DNA of 32,045 nt from Methylobacterium indicum (lineage in GTDB: Bacteria; Pseudomonadota; Alphaproteobacteria; Rhizobiales; Beijerinckiaceae): contig NZ_JTHF01000315.1 of NCBI RefSeq assembly GCF_001043895.1, forward strand, positions 1-32,045, in the 5' to 3' direction. Numbering within the stretch: position 1 is the stretch's first letter; each line of letters begins with the position of its first letter. This document shows positions 6,485-13,753 of the stretch, piece by piece. The notes under the pieces are model-generated. The model was given only the letters and a program-made list of their open reading frames with translations. It searched no databases and was not told the origin of the DNA. The position numbers were made by a program, and so were the translations under genes.

Positions 6485-8464
6485 ATGTTTATTGAAAGTC
6501 TTAGTCTAACGAATTTCCGCTGCTTCGGACCTGAAACGATAAGTGTCAGCCTAACCTCCGGTCTCACCACCTTTGTAGGCGTCAATGGCGCGGGGAAGAC
6601 GACCCTGATGCAGGCCCTACAGCGCCTCTTCGGCGTGACTGGCGATCAGCGGCGTCTTCGGCGCCAGGACTTCCATGTTCCTGCTGCCGAGCTTGTCGCG
6701 CCGCTTCGGCGAAACTTCGTGCTGGAGGCGATCATCGTCTTTCCGGAACTGGACGCCGACGGCACCGGCGGCGCCGCGATACCAGAATTCTTCCACCAGA
6801 TGGCCGCTGAAGAGGGCGGTAAGCTGAAATGCAGATTGCGACTCGAAGCGACGTGGACCGATGACGGTTCGCTCGACGGCGCTATTGAACAGAAATACTG
6901 GGCGGTCAGGACTTTCGGACCATTCACTGTGGCCGAGTGCACCGAGTTGAAAGCGACCGACCGGGCGCGGATCCAAATGATCTATGTACCGGCAACGCGG
7001 GATGGCGCCTCCCAGGTTACGGCGTTTCTGCGCGGTAGATTGTGGCGCGCCATCAACTGGTCACAGGGTGTGCGGGACACGTTTACGAACGCTGGGGCTA
7101 CCTTGAACGGCGCCTTCGCCGGGGAGCCGGCCGTCGACGTGATTGCCGCAGCGGTGACACGGCGGTGGCAGGAAGTTTACACCGCCGGGACTGACACGAC
7201 GCCAGTCTTCCGCCCGCTCGATCTGCGGTTCGAGCATTTCATCCGAAAGGTTGAGGTCGTCTTCCGTCTCGACGAAGCTGGCCGTGAGCGAGCCTTGGAT
7301 GACCTGAGCGACGGCCAGAGATCACTCTTCCACTTAGCGATGACCGCAGCGACATTGGACGTCGAAGCTGGGATCGTCGCCGATCCTGCTGGGGCCGGTT
7401 TCCAAGCTGGCGGCGTACCCTTGCCGGCTCTCACGCTCATTGCGATCGAAGAGCCCGAGAACAACCTCGCCCCCTTCTATCTCTCCCGCATCGTTCGGCA
7501 GATTCAGGACCTGACGAAGTCGCCGCAAGCGCAGGCCGTGGTTTCCAGCCATTCCCCGAGCATCCTCGCCCGTGTCGATCCTACCCAGGTCCGGCACTTC
7601 CGCCTCGCCCCCCAGGATAGAACGGCCCGCATCCGTCCGATCACCCTCCCCTTCGGCGAAGAAGAGGCCTCGAAGTTTATCCGCGAGGCTGTCCGGACCT
7701 ATCCGGAACTCTATTTTGCGCGTTTCGTCGTGCTAGGGGAAGGCGCGTCCGAGGAGGTCGTTCTTCCCCGTCTCGCCGAGGCCATGGGTCTCGACATTGA
7801 TCGATCCTTCGTTGCCGTCGTTCCCCTTGGCGGTCGGCATGTGAACCACCTCTGGAGACTGCTGACCAGCCTTGACATTCCCTACGCCACCTTGCTCGAC
7901 CTCGACTGGGGCCGTTCAGGGGGTGGATGGGGCCGTATTAAAACAGTCTGTACGCAATTGCTTGCGAACAATGTCACGCCTCAATCCATTTTCGGACAAC
8001 ACCTCGATCCGCTCGGTCCGGCGGCGAACCTACTGGCTTTTGACGCTCTGCCAATCACCGACATTGTGAACATCACCCGTTGGATGATTTGGCTGCGCCA
8101 GTTCAACGTCTTCTTCTGCACGCCCCTCGATCTCGACTATTCCATGCTTTCGGCCTTTCCTCTCGCCTATCAGGTTATCGAACCGGGCCGTCAAGGACCT
8201 TCGCGCGCCGGCGAGCCTCGCACGTCAGTTCTAGGCGACGACGGCCTGCCTCACCTCTACGATGCGAGCCACGACACCGTGATGCGTTGGTATCGCTATC
8301 TGTTCCTCGGGCGCGGCAAGCCCAGCACCCACGTTCGGGTCCTTAGCGCCCACGACTCGGTCGCCGTCGCGGCGGGCGCGCCCGAAGAATTGCGTGCGCT
8401 CCTGACTTCGATTGTCGCGCGCCTGACGCCGCCGCCGCCACCGCTGCCGCCCGAAGGCCCTTGA
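6485..8464 (+). CDS. gajA: Gabija-type OLD-family ATPase/TOPRIM nuclease (GajA-like)
   Basis: This 659-residue protein combines an ABC-type ATPase with a C-terminal TOPRIM nuclease. Walker A is GVNGAGKTT (32-40). The signature motif is LSDGQ (274-278), Walker B ends in E322-E323 within LIAIEEPENNL, and the switch His is H356 (SSHSPSIL). The TOPRIM half has its Glu at E419 (VVLGEGASEE) and the Asp pair at D472 and D474 (LLDLDWG). This order defines OLD nucleases, and the adjacent UvrD-like helicase places it in class 2, the Gabija arrangement. In Gabija, GajA forms a tetramer that cuts phage DNA when nucleotide is depleted. It is somewhat longer than the roughly 580-residue Bacillus prototype and ends in a Pro-rich tail. 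The stop lies two bases before the next ATG. Upstream lies decayed, insertion-sequence-scarred DNA. Confidence 0.85.
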   Translation: MFIESLSLTNFRCFGPETISVSLTSGLTTFVGVNGAGKTTLMQALQRLFGVTGDQRRLRRQDFHVPAAELVAPLRRNFVLEAIIVFPELDADGTGGAAIPEFFHQMAAEEGGKLKCRLRLEATWTDDGSLDGAIEQKYWAVRTFGPFTVAECTELKATDRARIQMIYVPATRDGASQVTAFLRGRLWRAINWSQGVRDTFTNAGATLNGAFAGEPAVDVIAAAVTRRWQEVYTAGTDTTPVFRPLDLRFEHFIRKVEVVFRLDEAGRERALDDLSDGQRSLFHLAMTAATLDVEAGIVADPAGAGFQAGGVPLPALTLIAIEEPENNLAPFYLSRIVRQIQDLTKSPQAQAVVSSHSPSILARVDPTQVRHFRLAPQDRTARIRPITLPFGEEEASKFIREAVRTYPELYFARFVVLGEGASEEVVLPRLAEAMGLDIDRSFVAVVPLGGRHVNHLWRLLTSLDIPYATLLDLDWGRSGGGWGRIKTVCTQLLANNVTPQSIFGQHLDPLGPAANLLAFDALPITDIVNITRWMIWLRQFNVFFCTPLDLDYSMLSAFPLAYQVIEPGRQGPSRAGEPRTSVLGDDGLPHLYDASHDTVMRWYRYLFLGRGKPSTHVRVLSAHDSVAVAAGAPEELRALLTSIVARLTPPPPPLPPEGP

Positions 8465-8466
8465 CC

Positions 8467-10350
8467 ATGCGCCTTATTCGGCCAGAGGACTGGCGCCCCA
8501 GCGGCATAGACGATCTTGAACCGGCAGCGTGGAGCGCCCTGCGCCACGTCGGCTCAGCGTGCGTGGTCGCGGGTCCTGGCGCCGGTAAGACCGAATTCCT
8601 GGCCCAGCGAGCTGACTATCTGCTCGAGACCGGTCTTTGCCGAGCGCCGCACCGCGTGCTAGCGATTTCGTTCAAGACCGACGCAGCCAACAATCTCGCC
8701 TCGCGAGTCCGCCAGCGGTGCCCGCCAGAGTTTGCCCACCGGTTTGTATCAGTCACCTTCGACGCCTTCACCAAGAGCCTGGTCGACCGCTTTCTCAACG
8801 CCATCCCCACTGAATGGCGTCCGACCCGGCCTTACGAAATCGCCATTCCAAAGCGGAGGGTGGTAGAAAACTTCCTGACGCTCGCCCGCCTCAATGCGCC
8901 GCTGCAATGGCAGGCCGAGATCGCCGGCTACAGCGCAAGCGACTTTGAGGCCAAGATCGTCGGCAGCTACCGCCTGCCTGTCGGGCCGACCGCGCCTCAG
9001 AGCGCCGCCGAGTTCGCCATCGCACGCTGGTGGGTGACCCAACTACGGCCGGGACAGCCTTCTTTGCTCACCTTCGTCGGCATCAACCGGCTGGCAGAGC
9101 TGCTCCTTCGGGCCAATCCCCACATCCGCCGTGCGCTCGTCGCCACCTATCCCTTCGTGTTCGTCGATGAATTCCAAGACACGACCTACGCGCAATACGA
9201 CTTTCTGCATTCAGCGTTCTCGGGCGAGCAGACCATTATCACCGGCGTCGGCGATGACAAGCAGCGGATCATGGTCTTCGCCGGCGCGCGCAAGGACGCC
9301 TTTCATCGGCTGCAAGCGGATTTTATAGCCGCTCGCTTCCCCCTCCTCTTCAACTTCCGTTCCTCGCCCGACCTGGTCGCGATCCAGCATGTCGTCGCAC
9401 GTGCCCTCGATCCGAACACCGTCCAGACGGTCGCCCGGACCGCGCGCCAGGTGAATGGGGATGTGGCTCAGGTGTGGTCCAGCCAGACCATGGCCGCGGA
9501 AGCCACCTATTTGGCGAAATGGATCGCCAACGATATGGCCACGCGCGGCCGGGCGCCGCGCGACTACGCACTACTCGTGAAGCAGAAGTCCGATGACTAT
9601 GAGCACGAACTCGCCGGAGCCTTCGCCGCTCATGGATTGCGGATTCGTAATGAGAGTCATACTCTTGGCAAAACATCGCTTCAGGACTTGCTCTCCGACG
9701 AGTTGAGCCGGCTTGCGATCGCTATCTTCCGACTTGGCGCGTCACGCCGTGCACCCGCCGCTTGGCAGCTGGTCTCGACCTCTGTCCTGGCACTGCGCGC
9801 GACCGGCCCAGACGATGACGCGCGCGCGGCCAAGGTCGAGACGGAGCTGACCGCATTTCTCGCGGCCCTCCGGACCGACATGGCCGCCACGACCCCATCG
9901 AAGAAAAGCGCCGTCGACTTCGCCACGAGGGTTTTTGAGTATCTCGACCTGGATGCGATCGCGCGGACCTATGCCGAATATGGTGTCGGCGACCAGCTTC
10001 AAATCATCCTCGAAGCTTTTTGCATCCACTTCTTAGGTTGCGCCGATGGCGCGCCGAACTGGACCTCCTGCCTCGACGCTTTCGAGGGGCTCAATCAGAT
10101 CCCCATGATGACCGTCCATAAGAGCAAAGGGCTGGAATACGATACCATCATCTTCGTCGGCCTCGATGACCGGGCTTGGTGGTCACACACCCCCGGCGAC
10201 CCGGAGGGCATCGCCGCGTTTTTCGTCGCTCTCTCGCGGGCGAAACAGCGCGCGATCTTTTCATTCTGCCAACAACGTGGCCAGCGAAACAACATAGCTG
10301 AACTCTATCAACTTCTTACTAAAGCCGGGGTGCCGGAGATTGCGATATAA
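8467..10350 (+). CDS. gajB: Gabija-type UvrD/PcrA-like helicase (GajB-like)
   Basis: This is a 627-residue SF1 helicase-like protein. ATG 8467 is chosen, ten bases after a GAAGG site; an in-frame TTG at 8461 would overlap the gajA-like stop. Walker A is GPGAGKT (36-42). Walker B is VFVDEFQDTT with D234 and E235. A GDDKQRIMVF segment matches the motif III region, and MMTVHKSKGLEYD around H551 matches motif V. A final SRAKQRAIF corresponds to motif VI. In Gabija, GajB binds the GajA tetramer and hydrolyses nucleotide after sensing DNA ends. The two-base spacing indicates translational coupling. A housekeeping UvrD is unlikely because of its shorter length and its partner gene. Anti-phage activity is inferred from the pair. 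Confidence 0.85.
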   Translation: MRLIRPEDWRPSGIDDLEPAAWSALRHVGSACVVAGPGAGKTEFLAQRADYLLETGLCRAPHRVLAISFKTDAANNLASRVRQRCPPEFAHRFVSVTFDAFTKSLVDRFLNAIPTEWRPTRPYEIAIPKRRVVENFLTLARLNAPLQWQAEIAGYSASDFEAKIVGSYRLPVGPTAPQSAAEFAIARWWVTQLRPGQPSLLTFVGINRLAELLLRANPHIRRALVATYPFVFVDEFQDTTYAQYDFLHSAFSGEQTIITGVGDDKQRIMVFAGARKDAFHRLQADFIAARFPLLFNFRSSPDLVAIQHVVARALDPNTVQTVARTARQVNGDVAQVWSSQTMAAEATYLAKWIANDMATRGRAPRDYALLVKQKSDDYEHELAGAFAAHGLRIRNESHTLGKTSLQDLLSDELSRLAIAIFRLGASRRAPAAWQLVSTSVLALRATGPDDDARAAKVETELTAFLAALRTDMAATTPSKKSAVDFATRVFEYLDLDAIARTYAEYGVGDQLQIILEAFCIHFLGCADGAPNWTSCLDAFEGLNQIPMMTVHKSKGLEYDTIIFVGLDDRAWWSHTPGDPEGIAAFFVALSRAKQRAIFSFCQQRGQRNNIAELYQLLTKAGVPEIAI

Positions 10351-10662
10351 GAAAGCGGTCCTTTCGAATGCCTGCGTCCAGTCAACGCTAGACGGTCAGT
10401 CTTCCAAACTTGAACGTGCGCTATCAAACTACGAGCCAAATTCCGCTTCTGGCGCAATCCGGCTGCGCGGCAACCAGCCGGCGGCCCACGGCTTCCCGCC
10501 TCATCGGACATTCAAAGGCAGAGCCTCGAATACCCACAAGTGGCCGCGATTCAGGCTCGTGGCCGTGCGAGGGAACACACCCGATTGAGCCCACGAGTGT
10601 CAAACCGTAGCCATAAGGTTTTGGCTGGTGCAATCCGATAGCCGGGCTCCTGCGAGACATCC
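10351..10662. other. Intergenic stretch with nothing clear
   Basis: No gene was recognised. A modest hairpin (CCGGCTG at 10459-10465 with CAGCCGG at 10475-10481) is not followed by a T-run, so it is only a weak terminator candidate for the Gabija-type operon. Confidence 0.35.
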
Positions 10663-11736
10663 ATGGCCATCATCGACGCCACTCCACCCCAGCCGTTCAC
10701 CTCCGCCGGTCCAGCCTCGAGCGGCCTCGACCGCCGCCGGTTCGGCGCTATGGTGCTGGCGGCTGGCGCCGGAAGCCTGCTCCCATACCGGTCGGCTCGG
10801 GCGCGGCCAGCGCCCGACGAGGCCCGGTTCGTCGATTTCGAATGGGTCGACACGGCCCGCAACCGTACGGTGCCGGCCCGGCTCTACTGGCCGGCCGCTT
10901 CGACTCGGAAGGGGCCGGTCCCGTTGATCGTCTTCTCCCACGGGCTCGGCGGCTCCCGGAAGGGCTACAGCTACCTCGGCGAGGGATGGTCGGCACGCGG
11001 GACCGCCAGCCTGCACATCCAGCACGTCGGCAGCGACGAGACGCTGTGGCAGGGCAACCCCCTGATGCTCCTCGACCGCCTCGGCGGCGCGGCGGATGAG
11101 CGCGAGGCTATCGAACGGACGCGGGACGTGAGCTTCGGCCTCGACCGCCTGCTGCAGCGCGACAGCCCCTTCCAGGCCGCCATCGACGCCAAGCGCATCG
11201 TCGCGGCCGGGCACTCCTTCGGGGCGAACACGACCCTGATCCTCACCGGCGCCCAGGTGATCCGCGACGGGAAGCCGTTGGGCTTCCGTGACCCGCGGTT
11301 CACCGCGAGCATCGTGATCTCGGCGCCGCCCTTCTACGGCGAGACCGACCTCGCGGCGGTCCTCGCGTCGGTCGACGTCCCCACGCTCCACGTCACCACG
11401 ACGGAGGACACGATCCGCATCCCGGGCCGCTATTCGCCCGTCCAGGACCGCATCGACGTCTACACGGCGATCCCGACCCCCCGGAAGGCCCTGGTGGTGT
11501 TCCAGGGCGGTCCGCACAACGTCTTCACCGACCGCTCCCTGCGGAACGGCGGGCCGCTGAACCCCCTTGTGAAGCGGGCCACCGCCGAGGTCGGGCTCGC
11601 CTTCCTCGATCTGGTCCACAAGTCCGATCCCGCCCCCCTCGAAGACTGGAGCGCGACCTGGAAGCCGATCCTGGCCGCGGCACCGGCGCCGTTCCAGGTC
11701 GACACGCGGCAGTGGGCTAGGAAGCGGCGCGCCTGA
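10663..11736 (+). CDS. Tat-exported alpha/beta hydrolase (dienelactone hydrolase/PAF-acetylhydrolase-like)
   Basis: This 357-residue protein has a twin-arginine signal, DRRRFGAMVLAAGAGSLLP (residues 23-41), implying folded export to the periplasm. The mature part has an oxyanion-loop segment VFSHGLGGSR and the nucleophile elbow GHSFGA with S185. A likely acid is D249 (TTTEDTI) and the catalytic His is H285 (GGPHNVF). This layout fits the predicted dienelactone hydrolase/PAF-acetylhydrolase-like group, which hydrolyses esters; the substrate cannot be told. The ribosome site ahead of ATG 10663 is weak. Its GC-rich coding style contrasts with the AT-rich genes just downstream. It stands alone, 312 bases after the Gabija-type pair. 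Confidence 0.8.
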   Translation: MAIIDATPPQPFTSAGPASSGLDRRRFGAMVLAAGAGSLLPYRSARARPAPDEARFVDFEWVDTARNRTVPARLYWPAASTRKGPVPLIVFSHGLGGSRKGYSYLGEGWSARGTASLHIQHVGSDETLWQGNPLMLLDRLGGAADEREAIERTRDVSFGLDRLLQRDSPFQAAIDAKRIVAAGHSFGANTTLILTGAQVIRDGKPLGFRDPRFTASIVISAPPFYGETDLAAVLASVDVPTLHVTTTEDTIRIPGRYSPVQDRIDVYTAIPTPRKALVVFQGGPHNVFTDRSLRNGGPLNPLVKRATAEVGLAFLDLVHKSDPAPLEDWSATWKPILAAAPAPFQVDTRQWARKRRA

Positions 11737-11868
11737 GTTTTGGAATCTGTATTGAGGCTGGATTACTTCAAGGGCTATGAGCGATCCGTTTACGGTCAGG
11801 CACTTGAAAACACGAATGAAGTTTATTAGATCAATCTTAGTTGCAGGTTCCTATATGTGGGTAATTTC

Positions 11869-12249
11869 ATGGACTACGTCGAAAGCGCGCTGCCACCCCT
11901 CACATTCGTTGACGTTGAAAATATCCTGAGGATTTGCCGTCAGAAGAGGCGAAAGGCGTCATTCATACATGGCGGATCGAAAGAAGCCATGCGAACAATG
12001 AAAGATATATTATATGGAGAGCCCACTATCGGGCATAGAATAATCAATGCCATTGAAGAGCTAGAAGCAGAAAAGCAAGTTCGCTTACTCCAATTGATGA
12101 TTTTTGGTCGCAGTGCAGATATAAGCCTTCACTCAGCAGAATTAGAAGCCAAATCCATCGATCCATCTTCGATTGCAAGATATATGTCGGAGAAGAGACT
12201 TTTCCAATACATTACCCGTGGAATGCAAAGAATTGATAGGATTATGTAG
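11869..12249 (+). CDS. DUF3775-like protein, 126 aa
   Basis: The gene is AT-rich compared with its neighbours. ATG 11869 is chosen, with GTGGG seven bases upstream; a GTG at 11857 would add four residues. The middle section IEELEAEKQVRLLQLMIFGR resembles the core of DUF3775 ('L..L..DEQAELVALMWIGRG'), a small alphaproteobacterial family of unknown function. The C-terminal half YMSEKRLFQYITRGMQRI fits the family's closing helix. There is no signal or membrane segment. The codon use, with many A- and T-ending codons, suggests transfer from a less GC-rich source. It ends ten bases from the end of the convergent HTH-like gene. Confidence 0.55.
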   Translation: MDYVESALPPLTFVDVENILRICRQKRRKASFIHGGSKEAMRTMKDILYGEPTIGHRIINAIEELEAEKQVRLLQLMIFGRSADISLHSAELEAKSIDPSSIARYMSEKRLFQYITRGMQRIDRIM

Positions 12250-12259
12250 ATTTTAATTT

Positions 12260-12550
12260 TCAACTAGGTTCCCGCTGCAAGTCGCCCGCTTCCAATAATT
12301 TCTCTGTCATGCTCACTGCCTCTATGAATTCTGCGGACAAATTATGTGTTGACTCAAGCAACACTAGTGTCGCGAAAAGTCGTTTAGCAGAACGCGACAT
12401 GGAACGATAATTCGGCTCGCCTGGATCCAGCATCCAAGCGCGAGCCGTTTTCACTGGGACTCCCATGGCGTGCGCCAGCGCAAGCGACGATCCGCGAGCC
12501 GCGCCGCCATTCAGCCGGACAGCCATGCGCTTGATGGTTGCTCGATCCAT
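12260..12550 (-). CDS. Small HTH-like protein, candidate autoregulatory repressor
   Basis: This 96-residue protein starts at ATG 12550 behind a strong AAGGGGGAG site. Residues 18-40 (ARGSSLALAHAMGVPVKTAR) have the spacing of a helix-turn-helix: a helix, a short turn at Gly-Val-Pro, then a basic helix with a Trp. This resembles the small Cro/XRE-like proteins of mobile regions, but I do not recognise a named family. A perfect 19-bp palindrome sits 15-33 bases upstream of the start, where an autoregulatory operator would be expected. The gene is divergent from the acidic protein gene at 12733. Alternatives are an antitoxin-type regulator or a non-regulatory helical protein. Confidence 0.55.
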   Translation of the reverse strand: MDRATIKRMAVRLNGGAARGSSLALAHAMGVPVKTARAWMLDPGEPNYRSMSRSAKRLFATLVLLESTHNLSAEFIEAVSMTEKLLEAGDLQREPS

Positions 12551-12564
12551 ATCTCCCCCTTGAA

Positions 12565-12583
12565 AGAGACACTCTGTGTCTCT
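12565..12583. promoter_or_regulatory. 19-bp palindrome upstream of the HTH-like gene
   Basis: AGAGACAC (12565-12572) and GTGTCTCT (12576-12583) are perfect inverted repeats around TCT. The site begins 15 bases upstream of the HTH-like start codon, next to its ribosome site. It is a likely operator, possibly bound by the product of that gene. Confidence 0.5.
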
Positions 12584-12684
12584 AACTGCTCAACGGGATC
12601 TGTTGGCAAGCCATCTGTGTCCTATTTGCCCTGAGATGGTCAAGCGGCACGGGCGGCTTAAGCTCCAGCGCCGGTTTGCGGATG

Positions 12685-12711
12685 CCGAATTTTACGAAAC
12701 GTAAAATTCGG
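12685..12711. promoter_or_regulatory. 27-bp perfect palindrome upstream of the acidic protein gene
   Basis: CCGAATTTTACG (12685-12696) and its exact reverse complement (12700-12711) flank AAA. The right arm ends 21 bases before the start codon at 12733 and 7 bases before the GAGGAGG ribosome site. A 12-bp arm without mismatch in a GC-rich genome is very unlikely by chance. It may be an operator or, in RNA, a hairpin next to the ribosome site. Confidence 0.6.
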
Positions 12712-12732
12712 GCGACATGAGGAGGGCGTTCG

Positions 12733-13539
12733 ATGGACGAAGGCGAGGACTATGAAAAGGTCTGGCAGGCGATCGGCTTGGACCCAGTTGAAGGGGCGCG
12801 CCTATGCCAACAGCAAATCAAGTTCGACGAGCTGTCAGTGCAAGCTCGGCGCCGTCGCAGGATCGCCGAAGGGTATTACATCGGCCTGCAGCTGATGAAT
12901 GATTATACGGCGTGGCAAAGATTCTTAGCTGAACCGTTCTTTGATCGCGATCCGCGCATTCGCAACAAGAAGGAAGACAGATTCAAATTTATCGTGATGC
13001 GGACAGTCATGCTTTACCTTTTCATGGCCAGTAAGGGTAACGACTCTCTCCGTAATCGTACCTGGCGTTACGCCCGCGCCATGAATGGATATGCGGAGGA
13101 AGGAGTTCCGCCGGAAGAGGTGGTTGACCGGATTAAAAAGGACGGCGGCATCGAGAAGCTCTCTCGTGCTAGAAGCAAGGGGTACGATCTGGAGGCGGAG
13201 GACGAAGACTGGAGGCTGGAAATGGCTCATCGCGAGCCGGTGCCTCCAACAGATCGGGCTCAAGCTCGAACCGCACGCGACTTCCATGAAATCGTCTGCG
13301 ACGAGGGGCAATCTGAGCGCGATATGCACGAAGACGAAGACGAAGATGAGGCGGTGGAGCCGTATGTTGATCCAGACCCGACCGAGGGCATGGTAACTTG
13401 GCCGATCCTTGTAGATCCTGACGAATTAAGAGATCTCGATCGTACGCATACAACAATTCAAATTCGTGCGACAATATCTATCGAAGAAAGAGACGATGGC
13501 AGTCGATACTACAGAGCCATAATGATTGATTACTTGTAA
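12733..13539 (+). CDS. Acidic hypothetical protein, 268 aa
   Basis: The start is ATG 12733 behind a strong GAGGAGGG site. The first half is basic and helical (QARRRRRIAEGYYIGLQLMN, then YARAMNGYAEEGVPPEEVVD and RIKKDGGIEKL). The second half contains a very acidic run, HEDEDEDEAVEPYVDPDP, and ends with a beta-rich segment (TTIQIRATISIEERDDGSRY). No catalytic motif is recognised and there is no signal peptide. The 'VPPEEVV..I...GGIE' block resembles plasmid- or island-borne proteins of rhizobia, though I cannot name a family. It is divergent from the HTH-like gene and lies directly behind a perfect palindrome, so the two are probably regulated together. A hairpin follows the stop. Confidence 0.65.
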   Translation: MDEGEDYEKVWQAIGLDPVEGARLCQQQIKFDELSVQARRRRRIAEGYYIGLQLMNDYTAWQRFLAEPFFDRDPRIRNKKEDRFKFIVMRTVMLYLFMASKGNDSLRNRTWRYARAMNGYAEEGVPPEEVVDRIKKDGGIEKLSRARSKGYDLEAEDEDWRLEMAHREPVPPTDRAQARTARDFHEIVCDEGQSERDMHEDEDEDEAVEPYVDPDPTEGMVTWPILVDPDELRDLDRTHTTIQIRATISIEERDDGSRYYRAIMIDYL

Positions 13540-13556
13540 TCATTACAGCAATAATT

Positions 13557-13588
13557 CGATCCTAAAGTTGATAAAAACTTCAGGATCG
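13557..13588. terminator. Hairpin between convergent genes
   Basis: CGATCCT (13557-13563) pairs with AGGATCG (13582-13588), and AAGTT pairs with AACTT inside, with one A-C mismatch and a six-base loop. Only a short CATTTTC follows on the plus strand. It lies just after the acidic protein gene and could act as a terminator. Confidence 0.45.
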
Positions 13589-13753
13589 AGCATTTTCATA
13601 ATAAAAAAACTATCATTGCCTCTTGAATGACAAAATAAAAAATATTTATCATACAAGCCGGGCCGAAGATTATGACCTGACGGGCCTGGAATTGTATATT
13701 CACGCTCGCCCGCAGCCTGGCACGCAACTTTAGCTCTGTGGCCACGCCACGCC

